Shown: positions 27,278 through 37,558, counted from the first letter of the stretch. The stretch is 64,000 bases of DNA from Macrococcus hajekii (GCF_004359505.1 NZ_SCWE01000003.1:62001-126000); one strand, 5' to 3'. Numbers and translations are program-made. Notes: generated by a model not told the origin, from the letters alone.

Positions 27278-29134
27278 CTACTCCATCCGTTCTGCGAGTT
27301 CGCTCCACTCTATAAAAGCCTCTTCATATCGCGTATTCAGACTGTCCCGTTCTGCTGTCAGTTCATTCAAACGCTCATAATTTGTCGTCTCTGCTGCCAG
27401 CTTACGGTCTGTCTCTTCCATTTGCTGCTCCAGCTGTTCGATTTCTTCTCCCAGCGCCTTGAAACGTCGTTTATCGTTATAACTCACTCTCGTCTGTGTT
27501 CTCACTTCTTTAACAGCTGTTTCCTTTACAGGTGAGACCTGCATCGCCTTTTTATAACCCAGGTAATCTTCAAAATCGCCAAGAATCTGCTGAATCGTCA
27601 TATCAGTGAGATACCAGTATTTATTCACTACCTTATCAAGAAAATAACGGTCATGACTCACTGTCAATACTGCCCCGCTGAATTCCGATAAGTACTGTTC
27701 AAGAATCGTCAATGTCTCTGTATCAAGATCATTGGTCGGTTCATCGAGTAACAGCACATTCGGCCCCTCTATCAGGATGCTGAGAAGATAAAGGCGCTTT
27801 TTCTCGCCACCTGATAGTCTATGAATCAATGTGCCGTGCGTACAGGATGGAAACAAGAAACGTTCAAGTAACTGGGTCACTGAAATCTTAGTGCCATCTT
27901 TCTGAGTGGCTTCCTCAGCTTTTTCGCGCAGAAAATCAATCACTCGCATATTTTCATTCATTTTGCTGTTCGCCTGTTTATAGTAGCCAATTTTCACTGT
28001 CTGACCAATTTTCACTGTTCCTTCGTAATCAATCAGATTTTCACTCAGTATATTGAGGAGCGTTGATTTGCCGCTTCCATTCTCACCGACGATACCAATT
28101 CTGTCTGTCGTCTGGACAATAGTAGAGAAGTCTGAAAACAATTGACGGTCTCCTAGACTGATGCCGATATGATCTAGTTCAAAGACTTGTTTTCCCAGAC
28201 GTTGATGATTCAAGTCAATAGACATCTGATCCTTCGTCTGATGCTCTCCAACTTTTTCTTCTATAGACTTAAAACGGTCAATACGTGCCTGCTGTTTCGT
28301 TGTTCTCGCTTTAGCCCCTTTTCTCATCCAGGCAAGTTCCTGTTTATAGAGCTGTTTTTCTTTATGCTGCACACGTTCTGCTGTCAGTTCCTCTTCAGCT
28401 TTCTGGGCAATATAAGCATCATAGTTGCCTGTGTAATGATGTAATCTGCCATTTCTCAGTTCGATAATGCGGTCAGTCACTTCATTCAGAAAGAAACGGT
28501 CGTGTGTCACAGTCAGAACGGCTTTCGGATAACTTCTAATAAATTGAATAAGCCATGCGATAGACTCAAAGTCCAAATGGTTGGTCGGCTCATCCAGCAG
28601 AAGAAGGTCAGGTTTAGATAATAATGTTCTGGCTAAGGCAACACGCTTCTGCTGCCCCCCGCTCATAGCCTGTAGGGGTTGTTCATGATTCATAATACCT
28701 AGTTTTGTCAAAATAGTTTTAGCCTCTGCCTGGTAGCTGAAACCGTCTACCGCTTCGATCTGCTCCTGCAAAGTGTTGAATTCAGTCATGATATGCTCTG
28801 TCATCTCAGTAGACATCTGCTGCAGTACACGTTCGTAATCCATCAGCAGTCTGACGACTGGACTATTAGTATCGAGAACATTCTGCAAGGCATTCTTATC
28901 CAGTTCAAGAACCGGATCCTGAGCTGCATAACTGATTTTGAAGCCGTTCGGATGTGTGACAATACCGTTATGCGGTTCAATTTCAGATATAGCTTTAAGG
29001 AGCGCACTTTTGCCTGTTCCATTGATACCGACGAGTGCGATCTTCTCACCTTCTGAGATGCTCAAGTTAACCTGATCAAATATCGTTTTGTCACCATATT
29101 GCTTTGCTAAATTCTCTATCTTATATGCTTCCAT
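27278..29134 (-). CDS. ABC-F family ATPase (Uup/YfmR-like translation factor)
   Basis: 618 residues with two ABC domains and no membrane part. First Walker A GINGTGKS, signature MSGGQQKR, Walker B LLLLDEPTNHLD; second GENGSGKS, LSGGEKKR, VLLLDEPTNDLD. The interdomain linker holds the basic AWMRKGAKARTTKQQARIDR segment, and the last about 70 residues form a coiled coil, as in Uup/YfmR proteins that act on ribosomes or stalled translation. Resistance function is not indicated. First gene of the minus-strand recQ cluster. Confidence 0.9.
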   Translation of the reverse strand: MEAYKIENLAKQYGDKTIFDQVNLSISEGEKIALVGINGTGKSALLKAISEIEPHNGIVTHPNGFKISYAAQDPVLELDKNALQNVLDTNSPVVRLLMDYERVLQQMSTEMTEHIMTEFNTLQEQIEAVDGFSYQAEAKTILTKLGIMNHEQPLQAMSGGQQKRVALARTLLSKPDLLLLDEPTNHLDFESIAWLIQFIRSYPKAVLTVTHDRFFLNEVTDRIIELRNGRLHHYTGNYDAYIAQKAEEELTAERVQHKEKQLYKQELAWMRKGAKARTTKQQARIDRFKSIEEKVGEHQTKDQMSIDLNHQRLGKQVFELDHIGISLGDRQLFSDFSTIVQTTDRIGIVGENGSGKSTLLNILSENLIDYEGTVKIGQTVKIGYYKQANSKMNENMRVIDFLREKAEEATQKDGTKISVTQLLERFLFPSCTHGTLIHRLSGGEKKRLYLLSILIEGPNVLLLDEPTNDLDTETLTILEQYLSEFSGAVLTVSHDRYFLDKVVNKYWYLTDMTIQQILGDFEDYLGYKKAMQVSPVKETAVKEVRTQTRVSYNDKRRFKALGEEIEQLEQQMEETDRKLAAETTNYERLNELTAERDSLNTRYEEAFIEWSELAERME

Positions 29135-29223
29135 CAGTAACCTCTTTCTGATAAATGTGATATGATATTGATATTGTCAAAATTCATTATTATATTATAC
29201 ACTTTTACTGATAAGGAGGCACT

Positions 29224-30039
29224 ATGTTCGAATGGTTCAGTGAGTTATCACATGTATATCAAGCATTAATTGCAGGTCTCTTCACCTGGAGTATGACCGC
29301 TCTTGGAGCAGCGGTCGTCTTCCTCGTCCGGACCGTTAACAACAAATTACTAAATACGATGCAAGGTTTCGCAGCGGGCGTCATGATCGCTGCCTCGTTC
29401 TGGTCTCTCCTTGCACCTGCACTTGAATTCAGCGAAAAGGCAGGACAGATTGCCTGGATGCCTGCCGCTACCGGCTTCCTACTCGGGGGTTTCTTCATTA
29501 GAGGACTGGATGTCGTCATTCCTCATATGCATGCCCATGCATCACCTGGTCATCAAACTGAGGGCCGTAAAAGCAACTTAAAGAAATCCACTTTACTACT
29601 GCTGGCCATCACACTTCATAATATACCAGAGGGACTTGCATTAGGCGTTGCCTTTGGTGCAATCGGTCATGCAACAGGTGAAGGAGCACTGATGGCAGCG
29701 GTCGGGCTTGCAATCGGAATCGGTATTCAGAATATCCCTGAAGGCACCGCACTCAGTCTTCCGATACATGGGGATGGTAAATCAAAATGGCAGGCTTTTA
29801 ATTTCGGACAGGCATCAGCACTCGTCGAACCTATTTTTGCGGTTATTGGTGCCGCTGCTATTCTTCTCGTTACCCCACTACTGCCCTACGCACTTGCATT
29901 TGCAGCGGGCGCTATGATTTTCGTAGTGGTCGAAGAATTGATTCCAGAATCACAATCCGGTGAAAACACAGATCTCGCAACACTCGGATTAATGGTCGGT
30001 TTTACTATTATGATGATACTCGATGTATCTCTCGGCTAG
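29224..30039 (+). CDS. ZIP-family metal transporter
   Basis: Inner-membrane divalent-metal importer or facilitator (zinc, possibly iron or manganese), 271 residues with about eight hydrophobic segments. The metal-binding helices carry HNIPEGLALGVAFG and QNIPEGTALSLP, and a His-containing loop HMHAHASPGHQ lies between helices 3 and 4, all typical of ZupT/GufA-type ZIPs. AAGGAGG site; likely promoter TTGTCA...TTATAC just upstream, divergent from the ABC-F gene. No Zur box in front, unlike the GTPase gene at 10.1 kb. Confidence 0.92.
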   Translation: MFEWFSELSHVYQALIAGLFTWSMTALGAAVVFLVRTVNNKLLNTMQGFAAGVMIAASFWSLLAPALEFSEKAGQIAWMPAATGFLLGGFFIRGLDVVIPHMHAHASPGHQTEGRKSNLKKSTLLLLAITLHNIPEGLALGVAFGAIGHATGEGALMAAVGLAIGIGIQNIPEGTALSLPIHGDGKSKWQAFNFGQASALVEPIFAVIGAAAILLVTPLLPYALAFAAGAMIFVVVEELIPESQSGENTDLATLGLMVGFTIMMILDVSLG

Positions 30040-30041
30040 AC

Positions 30042-30079
30042 AAAAAAACCTTTAAAGCGATTAGCTTTAAAGGTTTTTT
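30042..30079. terminator. Bidirectional terminator between the ZIP gene and ltaS
   Basis: AACCTTTAAAGC pairs with GCTTTAAAGGTT around GATTA, with A and T runs on the outside giving a T tract on each strand; the genes converge. Confidence 0.92.
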
Positions 30080-30080
30080 C

Positions 30081-32021
30081 TTATTTAGTCGGGCTTACCG
30101 TCCCGTTCTTATATTGAAAATCTGCAGGATTCACTTTTTTGAAGTCTTTATTGTCATAGAAACGAAGTAAATCACCGTTCATCAGACTATCAGACATTTC
30201 CAGTTCTGTTGTGACTGTATTTTTGATTTTCGCAGCCTGTTCTAATATTTGCTTATCTTTTACAGGTTCATTCGTTACATTATCATACACCGTGCCATTA
30301 ACGGATTTAAACGTCGGTGTAATATAGTCACCGTTGCGGAAAATAACTGTCTGATTATGTTTCTGAGACAGTAAATCAGTCCCGAATATCACGTAAGGTT
30401 TTGCATCGATTCCCACTAGATGAAGAATCGTCGGCATAACATCAATCTGACTCGCATATGTTGAATCAACATGCCCTTTTATGCCTGGTACTTTCAGGAA
30501 AAGACCTGTACGCTGTAAATCCATAAAGTTAACGGGAGTAATATTTTCACCGAGGAATTTGCCCATGCCTTCATTATGATTTTCTGAGATACCGTAGTGA
30601 TCACCGTAAATCATAATCACTGAATTATCATAGAGACCTTCTTTTTTAAGATCAGAAATGAACTGTTTAACTGATTCATCTAAATAGCGTGCTGTCTGGA
30701 TATAGCCATCAACTGTTTTATCACCCGTATTAGGAGATTCTATTGTGGCATCTTCAGGTGTAAGCGTAAATGGATAATGATTCGTCAGTGTAATAAGGTG
30801 AGAATAGAAAGGCTGTTTCTCAGCTTTTAGATAAGGAATCGATTCCTTGAAGAATTCTTTATCTTTAAGACCTAAGTTTTCTAGATTCTCTTCTCTCATA
30901 TCGTAATACGTTGCATCATAAAATTTGTTGATACCGAAACGTTTATAAATCTGATCACGATTCCAGAATGTTTTGTAATCACCATGCATCACTGAAGTCG
31001 AATAGTTCTGTTTTTGATTCAGGATAGCGGGTAGTGACTGGAAGGTATTATCACTTTTTAATGAGAATGCAGATCCTTGCTGCAAACCATACATACTGTT
31101 ATCCATTGCGAGTTCGGCATCACTTGTTTTGCCCTGTCCTGTTGAATGGAAGAAGTTATTATAATAGATGAAATCTTGATTGCCGGTTGCCAGCTGGTTC
31201 AGGAAAGGTGTAACTTCCTTACCATTTACTTTCTTACCGATCATCACTGTTTGAAAGCTTTCAAGATGAATTTTAATAATATTCTTTTCTTTAGCAATGC
31301 CAAAGTACTGCTTGTTCGGCTCTGCATATTTCGTTTTTGTATAGGATTGCAGGCGTGTCAGGTCATCAGCGCTAGCCATCGCTTTCTGCTGATTATTCTG
31401 AATCGTTTTAACACCATCATAAATAGTAAAGTTATAAGGTCCTAAATATTTCACTAAATATTTATGGTCGAATGTACGTGTTAACAGTTCAGGACGATCC
31501 ATTTCAGCGAATGCCAGGTTGATAAAGAATAAAGCGATAGATGCACCCATCAATACGGGTACAAATTTACGTTTAAAGGATTTCAGAGATAGCGCATCTC
31601 TTTTCACTGTTAGTAAAATCAGATAGAAAACAGTATCCAGGAAATAAACGAAATCATACCACTGGAAAGAACTCCATAATGCGCCGGACATAGATTCGAC
31701 ATTGCTGACTTGGTTCAATGTACTGAAAGTCAGGAAGTCAGAGAAAAATCTGAAGTAGACGACGTTGCTATAAAGAAGTATCGTTAATAGCGTCCCGCCT
31801 GTAAAAATAAACCAGAATCCTTTTTTGCCTTTAAAAAACAGTAACGCACTTAGTACCAGTGCAATTAAACTGTAGGGATTCAATAACAGAATCAAATTCT
31901 GGACGATCCCTTTGACTCCGAGTGACAAGTCAACATAATACGCAAAATAAGTCTTCAGTGATACAGTCAGGACCATCATCAGGAAGAAGACAAAAATCGT
32001 TATTTTATTCTTTTTAATCAT
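30081..32021 (-). CDS. ltaS: Lipoteichoic acid synthase
   Basis: Polymerises glycerol phosphate from phosphatidylglycerol onto the glycolipid anchor on the outer membrane face. 646 residues, the same as S. aureus LtaS. Five N-terminal helices end near residue 170, followed by a probable signal-peptidase site around MASA-DD (about 215-220), then the extracellular sulfatase-fold domain. Active-site residues are E254, T299 (GKTSDAE) and D474/H475 (YGDHYG), one less than the S. aureus numbers 255, 300, 475, 476. Essential for normal envelope growth in relatives. Confidence 0.97.
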   Translation of the reverse strand: MIKKNKITIFVFFLMMVLTVSLKTYFAYYVDLSLGVKGIVQNLILLLNPYSLIALVLSALLFFKGKKGFWFIFTGGTLLTILLYSNVVYFRFFSDFLTFSTLNQVSNVESMSGALWSSFQWYDFVYFLDTVFYLILLTVKRDALSLKSFKRKFVPVLMGASIALFFINLAFAEMDRPELLTRTFDHKYLVKYLGPYNFTIYDGVKTIQNNQQKAMASADDLTRLQSYTKTKYAEPNKQYFGIAKEKNIIKIHLESFQTVMIGKKVNGKEVTPFLNQLATGNQDFIYYNNFFHSTGQGKTSDAELAMDNSMYGLQQGSAFSLKSDNTFQSLPAILNQKQNYSTSVMHGDYKTFWNRDQIYKRFGINKFYDATYYDMREENLENLGLKDKEFFKESIPYLKAEKQPFYSHLITLTNHYPFTLTPEDATIESPNTGDKTVDGYIQTARYLDESVKQFISDLKKEGLYDNSVIMIYGDHYGISENHNEGMGKFLGENITPVNFMDLQRTGLFLKVPGIKGHVDSTYASQIDVMPTILHLVGIDAKPYVIFGTDLLSQKHNQTVIFRNGDYITPTFKSVNGTVYDNVTNEPVKDKQILEQAAKIKNTVTTELEMSDSLMNGDLLRFYDNKDFKKVNPADFQYKNGTVSPTK

Positions 32022-32148
32022 TCATATTCCAACCCCATTCTTGTTGCAGTTCAATCGTTAATTTACATAAAATTAATGTTCTTATTTCAAATTTAATATT
32101 CATCGCTTCAATATACTAATTTAACTCTTTACGTCTTCGGAAGCAAAT

Positions 32149-32174
32149 AAAAAATAGCAGACTCGCTATTTTTT
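32149..32174 (-). terminator. Terminator after the PxpC-like gene
   Basis: AAAAAATAGC (32149-32158) and GCTATTTTTT (32165-32174) form a perfect ten-base stem, about 40 bases past the stop of the minus-strand gene, with a T tract on that strand. Confidence 0.8.
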
Positions 32175-32211
32175 GTGTAATATGTGAACTATTTTTGTCC
32201 ATATTCTGATA

Positions 32212-33078
32212 TTAGACATCAACATAAGATTTAAGTTTATAGGAAAGATGCATCAACAGGCTTTTAAGCCAGTTTTCATATGAAGCATAACGCTGTTCAT
32301 ATTCTTCCTCGCTCACATTTTTGAAGATTAATTTAGAACCCGGTCGTTTCTGTACAAGTTTAGAGAAGTGATAAGGTGCCACTTGCGCCACCGCCTGCTG
32401 CCCCTCTGTATGCTCAAGAACAATACGCAGCTTTTGATTGGCTGTCACCTGAATAGAACCCGGTTCCAGCTGCGCAGTTGGACGTTCTCTATCATAAATA
32501 GCTGTCCCTTCAATGACATAACTTCCCCGACTTAAAAAGCGTGTCACTTCAAATACTTCATCATCCGGTATGTCGATTGCTGCACCTGGACGTATATGAA
32601 ATATATCCGAGTAATAAACCCTGGAAAGTGAATAATAATCCACACCCCATGGACATGCGTGATCCACCATCAGGCGATGTATCAGTTTTTTCTGTATATC
32701 ACTATAGTGATGAGCGAGTTTAAAGACCGCACCTGTTTCGATTGGTTGATCCCTCACATCTTCAATGACTCCTCCACCGACTGCAAGATAAACCCTTGTC
32801 CCTTTAGCTGCACGTCTGAAATGTAGTGTTTCGCCCTTATTGATCAAGTAAGGTTTGTACATTTCAACATCCCGCTCTGAAGTATATGCATGATAGTCCG
32901 CACCTGCAAGCGCAATAAGGGTCTGTTCTTCAAAATAAATAGCGGCAGGTACAACAGCCATTTCAAAAGTAGGTACATCATATTCATTGCCTACTAATGC
33001 ATTCGCTATTGTATGGGATAATCGATCATTTTTTGCTGTTTGCAGAGTCGTATATAAACCTGACTGTTCAAAGATCAT
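32212..33078 (-). CDS. Orphan 5-oxoprolinase subunit C / biotin-dependent carboxyltransferase-like protein
   Basis: 288 residues matching the PxpC/KipA/allophanate-hydrolase-subunit-2 fold: an N-terminal MIFEQSGLYTTLQ, then NALVGNEYDVPTFEMAV, IALAGADYHAY and a GGGVIEDVRDQ. It is shorter than usual PxpC proteins and its N terminus lacks the normal VQDxGRxG block. No pxpA or pxpB (subunit B) gene is nearby, although the enzyme needs them, so a standard oxoprolinase is unlikely unless partners lie elsewhere. It is last in a minus-strand run that starts with pabA. Confidence 0.75.
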   Translation of the reverse strand: MIFEQSGLYTTLQTAKNDRLSHTIANALVGNEYDVPTFEMAVVPAAIYFEEQTLIALAGADYHAYTSERDVEMYKPYLINKGETLHFRRAAKGTRVYLAVGGGVIEDVRDQPIETGAVFKLAHHYSDIQKKLIHRLMVDHACPWGVDYYSLSRVYYSDIFHIRPGAAIDIPDDEVFEVTRFLSRGSYVIEGTAIYDRERPTAQLEPGSIQVTANQKLRIVLEHTEGQQAVAQVAPYHFSKLVQKRPGSKLIFKNVSEEEYEQRYASYENWLKSLLMHLSYKLKSYVDV

Positions 33079-33121
33079 AAAGAAACCTCTCTTTATTCAG
33101 AATAAGCTGCAACTGTTTATC

Positions 33122-33334
33122 TTAATGATGATAGAACATGTTAAGAAGACTCATCAATTCTTCTCTCATGCTGTAAATAATGACACCGACAATAAGCACA
33201 GCAGAAAACATAGCTGTATAAAGCCATATCAAGGCATTCTTCTTGTTGCCTGATTTCAGCATGGCAATAACGCTCTGATTGCAATAATAAATCCAGACGC
33301 TTAAACCGATGATAAGTAATAAGGTGATAATCAT
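33122..33334 (-). CDS. Small two-helix membrane protein, unknown function
   Basis: 70 residues with hydrophobic segments at about 2-22 and 37-57 and a charged middle (KSGNKKN), ending MFYHH. TAGGAGAA seven bases before the ATG gives a good ribosome site. It lies between pabBC and the PxpC-like gene on the same strand. No family recognised. Confidence 0.65.
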   Translation of the reverse strand: MIITLLLIIGLSVWIYYCNQSVIAMLKSGNKKNALIWLYTAMFSAVLIVGVIIYSMREELMSLLNMFYHH

Positions 33335-33376
33335 AATGTTCTCCTATCGCTCTCAAGTAAGATGTTGATATCTATT

Positions 33377-35065
33377 TTACGCTTTTATACAAAACTTTTC
33401 CATGTTTTGTTGTTGAATTTCAATCGGCACCCATTCTCTTAACGAGTTGATCATCCAGATAGACTCGATTTCATGCAATTCTTCAACGTATAATTCCCGG
33501 CGTGCTATTTTATTTTGTGCGAGCAGCGCTGCCTGCATACAGCCAGGCAGCTGTAAATCAGTTGCTGGTGTATATAATTGACCTTGATAAGCGTATACAA
33601 CGTTACCGATATTGAATTCAATTATTTTCTGATCTCCATCATAATAGAGGGCAAGGTACCCCTCTTCTGTTTTATAGTGTTGACGATGAGAGGTTTTATG
33701 CTGACGCCAGATGTGCTCACTCTTGCCCATGGGCAGCAATACTGCCTGCTGTAACTGAGTTTCCGGCAGTGTTCGTTCTTCTGCCGATATATACCCATCA
33801 TAAACAGCTAGTCGATAACAGCCTTCTCCTCGTTTTGTGAATAAATGATTCAACAAGTCTTCATTATATATAAAATCAAACTGTGCCAGACTATTCAGCA
33901 GGCGACGCAGATGAAAGTTTTTACGTCGTATTCCTTCACTATCTACTCGCATCGTTTCAATGAGATGAAAATCCTGATATGACGCCAGCTGTCTCAGTAT
34001 CCTTGTTTTCATCACCATCTCTTCAAATTCGAGTTCCGCCTCTGAGTCAATTGTGATACCGCCACCTACACCATAGACCATCTTTCTGCCTTGTTTTTCG
34101 ATTGTTCGAATCGGTACATTAAAAACGGCGATATCTGGTGTCATTATTCCGATAGTACCACAGTAGATGCCGCGATGTGTCTCCAGTTCATCGATGATAG
34201 ACATTGTACTGATTTTTGGAGCACCTGTAATAGAACCACACGGGAAAAGTGCCTTTAATATATCAAATAAACCATACGCCGGTTCAATTAGTGCTTCTAC
34301 CGTTGATGTCATCTGAAAAACAGTCGGATATTTCTCAATATCGAATAACGCTGGGACATGCACTGAATTTTTTCTTGCTATTCTACTCAAATCATTGCGC
34401 AGTAAATCAACAATCATCACATTTTCCGCCTGATCTTTTTTGGACGCTTTTAGCTGGAGATAATGTGCTTCATCGACCTCAGGATCAACGTGACGACTGA
34501 GTGTCCCTTTCATAGGTTTAGTCTGAATAACGCTGCTCGTTTTATCATATTTAAAGAACAGCTCCGGCGATATACTGATGATGGCGTGATCCTCATCTTC
34601 AATAAAGGCACAGTAATCACCATTGCTCATTTCAGTCAACTTGCAGTAAAGTGCATAAGCGTCGATATCCGCTTCCGCTTTTAATCTTGTCGTATAATTC
34701 ACCTGATAAGTATCACCTTGACGAATTCTTTCCTGAATATAGCGTATATCATTCTCAATTTTTTCTTTTGTTTCTGTGAAAGCGAATTTAATAGGTGTAT
34801 CAAGCGCGACATGTGCGAACGGTCCAACTGTTTCATTAAACACATAAAACTTCGCATAACAACTGCTGTCTTTTACTTTCATCAATGATGAAAATGCCCG
34901 TGCCGCTTCATAATTTAAATAACCGACAACAAAACACGATGCACTTCTCTTCTCCGCTTCATGAATGACATTTTCAACTTCCTCCAATGTGTAAGCAGTC
35001 AGCACTTCAAGTGGGTTTGCAAAGTAAAGTGTACCCACCTCTTTAAATTGTATACATGCTCTCAT
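33377..35065 (-). CDS. pabB: Aminodeoxychorismate synthase component I fused to a class IV aminotransferase-like lyase (PabB-PabC)
   Basis: 562 residues. The first about 365 form a chorismate-using PabB domain: TKPMKGT, KDQAENVMIVDLLRND, FPCGSITGAPK and GVGGGITIDSEAELEFEE. The rest resembles a fold-type IV PLP lyase (ADC lyase, PabC), with LIETMRVDSEGIRRKNFHLRRL, a KTSHR lysine block and IIEFNIGNVVY. With PabA it would convert chorismate to ADC and then to 4-aminobenzoate for folate. The 5' end overlaps the pabA stop by four bases. Confidence 0.9.
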   Translation of the reverse strand: MRACIQFKEVGTLYFANPLEVLTAYTLEEVENVIHEAEKRSASCFVVGYLNYEAARAFSSLMKVKDSSCYAKFYVFNETVGPFAHVALDTPIKFAFTETKEKIENDIRYIQERIRQGDTYQVNYTTRLKAEADIDAYALYCKLTEMSNGDYCAFIEDEDHAIISISPELFFKYDKTSSVIQTKPMKGTLSRHVDPEVDEAHYLQLKASKKDQAENVMIVDLLRNDLSRIARKNSVHVPALFDIEKYPTVFQMTSTVEALIEPAYGLFDILKALFPCGSITGAPKISTMSIIDELETHRGIYCGTIGIMTPDIAVFNVPIRTIEKQGRKMVYGVGGGITIDSEAELEFEEMVMKTRILRQLASYQDFHLIETMRVDSEGIRRKNFHLRRLLNSLAQFDFIYNEDLLNHLFTKRGEGCYRLAVYDGYISAEERTLPETQLQQAVLLPMGKSEHIWRQHKTSHRQHYKTEEGYLALYYDGDQKIIEFNIGNVVYAYQGQLYTPATDLQLPGCMQAALLAQNKIARRELYVEELHEIESIWMINSLREWVPIEIQQQNMEKFCIKA

Positions 35066-35622
35066 CGTCTACACATCCTCATAAATTGTTGAAATTGCGC
35101 ATGTCCTTCTTCAGTCAATATAGACTCAGGATGATATTGCACACCTTCTATTAAATAATCGCGATGTCTGATTGCCATTATGATATCATCCGCAGTCGCG
35201 GAAACCTCGAGACAGTCAGGCAATTCGGTTGCCTGCAGTGAATGATAACGTGCGACATTCAGTGGTGACTTCAAATTCATATAGATTCCTTTACCGTCAT
35301 GATGGATAGACGCTGTATGACCATGGACCGGCTGCCTTTTTTCCACTTTACCTCCAAATGCAGTGACAATCGTCTGAAACCCTAAGCAGATACCCAGTAT
35401 CGGAATCTGTCCCGCAAATGTCCGGATGACTTCAAGCGTAAGGGTCGCATCTACCGGGTGTCCCGGTCCCGGAGATAGAAGAATTCCTTCCGGCTGCATT
35501 TCACGGATGTCTTCAGTCGACAGTTGATGAGGTTGTCGCACGATGATACTTTCGTTCATCCCTTCTATATAATGAACAATATTATAGGTAAATGAATCAT
35601 AATGATCTATCATTAAAAACAT
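35062..35622 (-). CDS. pabA: Aminodeoxychorismate synthase glutamine amidotransferase
   Basis: 186-residue class I glutamine amidotransferase that supplies ammonia to PabB. The start at 35622 (MFLMIDHYDSFTYN) is set by GGAG seven bases upstream; an in-frame ATG at 35640 has no site. Catalytic cysteine in LGICLGFQT, and the His-Glu pair in GVQYHPES. First gene of the pab run, divergent from queC. A TrpG role is possible in principle, but the adjacent PabBC fusion argues for folate. Confidence 0.92.
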   Translation of the reverse strand: MFLMIDHYDSFTYNIVHYIEGMNESIIVRQPHQLSTEDIREMQPEGILLSPGPGHPVDATLTLEVIRTFAGQIPILGICLGFQTIVTAFGGKVEKRQPVHGHTASIHHDGKGIYMNLKSPLNVARYHSLQATELPDCLEVSATADDIIMAIRHRDYLIEGVQYHPESILTEEGHAQFQQFMRMCRR

Positions 35623-35697
35623 GAGTTCACTCCGTCGCATTAATTTATTTCTTTTAGTATAGCTTTTTTTCTGCTACAATGAGTAACGAATTGAATA

Positions 35698-35769
35698 AGA
35701 GGTTCCTAGCGCATACCCTCTATAAAAAACTAGTCAGACATCTTGCTAGGGTAAAGGTGTCTTTTTTTA
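35698..35769 (+). promoter_or_regulatory. preQ1-I riboswitch with downstream terminator controlling queCDE
   Basis: Bases 35698-35732 match the class I preQ1 aptamer closely: AGAGG stem, TTCCTAG loop, CCTCT closing arm and the A-rich tail AAAAAACTA. Next comes AGACATCTT (35736-35744) pairing with AAGGTGTCT (35754-35762), followed by seven T residues. Ligand binding should favour this terminator and shut off queCDE when preQ1 is abundant. Confidence 0.93.
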
Positions 35770-35787
35770 TTGAAAAGGATGATAAAT

Positions 35788-36444
35788 ATGAATTTAAAAA
35801 GTAATAAAGCTCTCGTTGTCTTCAGTGGCGGCCAGGATAGTACGACTTGTCTATTTCATGCACTGGAACATTACGATGAAGTCGAACTCGTTACCTTTAA
35901 CTATGGTCAACGACATGCGCTGGAAATTAAAGTTGCAAAGTCCATCGCAAAAGAACAAGGATTAAAACATCACGTTCTTGATATGTCTCTATTGTCACAA
36001 CTGGCGCCCAATGCCCTAACAGATCACCATATGCAGATTGAAGACGATGAGATACCCAATACGTTCGTTCCTGCCCGTAATTTACTGTTCATGAGTTTTG
36101 CAGCGGCACTAGCCTATCAGATAGAAGCAAAACATATCATTACAGGTGTCTGCGAAACCGACTTCTCCGGTTATCCGGACTGTCGCGATATCTTCATTAA
36201 ATCCTTGAACGTGACTATCAATCTGTCAATGGACCAGGATTTCGTTATCCATACCCCACTCATGTGGCTTGATAAAAAACAGACTTGGGCGCTTGCTGAT
36301 TCGCTCGGTCAACTTGATTATATCAGAAATAATACACTGACCTGCTATGAGGGTATCATGACAGATGGCTGCGGTGAGTGTCCAAGCTGCAAACTTAGAA
36401 ATGCAGGACTTAAAGCTTATCTTACAGAAAGAGGTGCCAGATGA
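35788..36444 (+). CDS. queC: 7-cyano-7-deazaguanine synthase
   Basis: ATP-dependent conversion of 7-carboxy-7-deazaguanine to preQ0. ATG 35788 follows AAGGATG and gives [19 protein letters not shown]; the in-frame TTG at 35770 lies in the riboswitch terminator tail. 218 residues. PP-loop SGGQDS at 13-18 and the four zinc cysteines C186, C195, C198 and C201 near the end. First gene of queC-queD-queE, each overlapping the next by four bases. Confidence 0.97.
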   Translation: MNLKSNKALVVFSGGQDSTTCLFHALEHYDEVELVTFNYGQRHALEIKVAKSIAKEQGLKHHVLDMSLLSQLAPNALTDHHMQIEDDEIPNTFVPARNLLFMSFAAALAYQIEAKHIITGVCETDFSGYPDCRDIFIKSLNVTINLSMDQDFVIHTPLMWLDKKQTWALADSLGQLDYIRNNTLTCYEGIMTDGCGECPSCKLRNAGLKAYLTERGAR

Positions 36445-36854
36445 TTCCACAACTTTATCCCCAAGTTCCTCATAATTATATATTTGAACTGAATAAGGAC
36501 ATGAACTTTTCAAGTGCTCACTATATTCCTGATGAACGAGCAGGAGCGTGTGCACGTGTTCACGGTCACACCTATTTCCTTAATCTTACCATCGGAGGCA
36601 ATGAACTTGATGAGCTGGGCTTCCTGATCAATTTCAGTGAACTGAAGCAACTGATTCACGGTCGCTTTGATCATCAATTGCTGAATGAACTGCCAGAACT
36701 TGCAGGACGGATACCGTCTACTGAAAAGATGGCTGAGCTCATTCACGAACTTGTGCAGTCTCATCTGAATACATTGCCAAATCAGCCACAATGTCTGCAA
36801 GTTTTTTTAAGAGAAACGCCGACTAGCTACGTCGTTTATAGAGGTGCAAAATGA
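36441..36854 (+). CDS. queD: 6-carboxy-5,6,7,8-tetrahydropterin synthase
   Basis: PTPS-family zinc enzyme that turns 7,8-dihydroneopterin triphosphate into 6-carboxytetrahydropterin. 137 residues. Zinc ligands H27 (FSSAHY), H41 and H43 (HGH), and catalytic C37 are all present. Starts inside the queC stop (ATGA). Confidence 0.95.
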   Translation: MIPQLYPQVPHNYIFELNKDMNFSSAHYIPDERAGACARVHGHTYFLNLTIGGNELDELGFLINFSELKQLIHGRFDHQLLNELPELAGRIPSTEKMAELIHELVQSHLNTLPNQPQCLQVFLRETPTSYVVYRGAK

Positions 36855-37558
36855 TTCCTGTTATGGAGATATTCGGTCCCACTATACAAGGGGAAGGTAT
36901 TGTTATCGGCCGCAAAACGATGTTTGTCCGTACAGCAGGCTGCGATTTCAGATGCAGCTGGTGCGATTCCAAGTTTACATGGGACGGCACGATGAAAGAT
37001 GAGATACGGATGATGACAGCTGAAGAAATTTACGGTGAACTCCGCGCTGCGGGAGGTCAGTCATTTAATCACGTGACATTATCAGGCGGCAATCCCGCAT
37101 TAATCAAAGATTTAGGTCAATTGATCGACCTCCTTCATCTTGAAGGCTGTCAGGTTGCACTTGAAACACAAGGATCGAAATATCAGGACTGGATGAATCG
37201 TATCGACCAACTGACAATCAGTCCTAAGCCCCCTTCTTCAACTATGAATCAGGACTTGGATAAGCTGGACGACATCATCAGTCAACTCGATACCGATAAA
37301 ATCAATTTGAAAGTCGTGGTTTTTGAAGAAACAGATTATCAGTTTGCAAAAAAGATTCATCACTGTTATCCTCAGCTCCCGTTCTACATTCAGGTCGGTA
37401 ATCCTTATCTGGATGATAGCGTCGATAACCATACAGAGAAATTACTGCACCGATATGAAGCATTGATTGACCGCGTCATGGCGGATGATGAGATGAATAA
37501 TGTGTATGTTACACCCCAGTTACACACTCTTCTATGGAGTAATCAAAAAGGCGTCTAA
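36851..37558 (+). CDS. queE: 7-carboxy-7-deazaguanine synthase, radical SAM
   Basis: Radical SAM enzyme that forms the deazaguanine ring. 235 residues. The cluster motif C31-x3-C35-x2-C38 lies in TAGCDFRCSWCDSKF, after GPTIQGEG. It overlaps queD by four bases and ends the que operon. With queF at 17.3 kb the window holds all steps from the pterin intermediate to preQ1. Confidence 0.96.
   Translation: MIPVMEIFGPTIQGEGIVIGRKTMFVRTAGCDFRCSWCDSKFTWDGTMKDEIRMMTAEEIYGELRAAGGQSFNHVTLSGGNPALIKDLGQLIDLLHLEGCQVALETQGSKYQDWMNRIDQLTISPKPPSSTMNQDLDKLDDIISQLDTDKINLKVVVFEETDYQFAKKIHHCYPQLPFYIQVGNPYLDDSVDNHTEKLLHRYEALIDRVMADDEMNNVYVTPQLHTLLWSNQKGV

Noticed and set aside
33141-33356. Alternative minus-strand frame of 71 codons
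   Set aside because: Overlaps the 70-residue two-helix membrane protein, which has the good AGGAG site; this frame has none.
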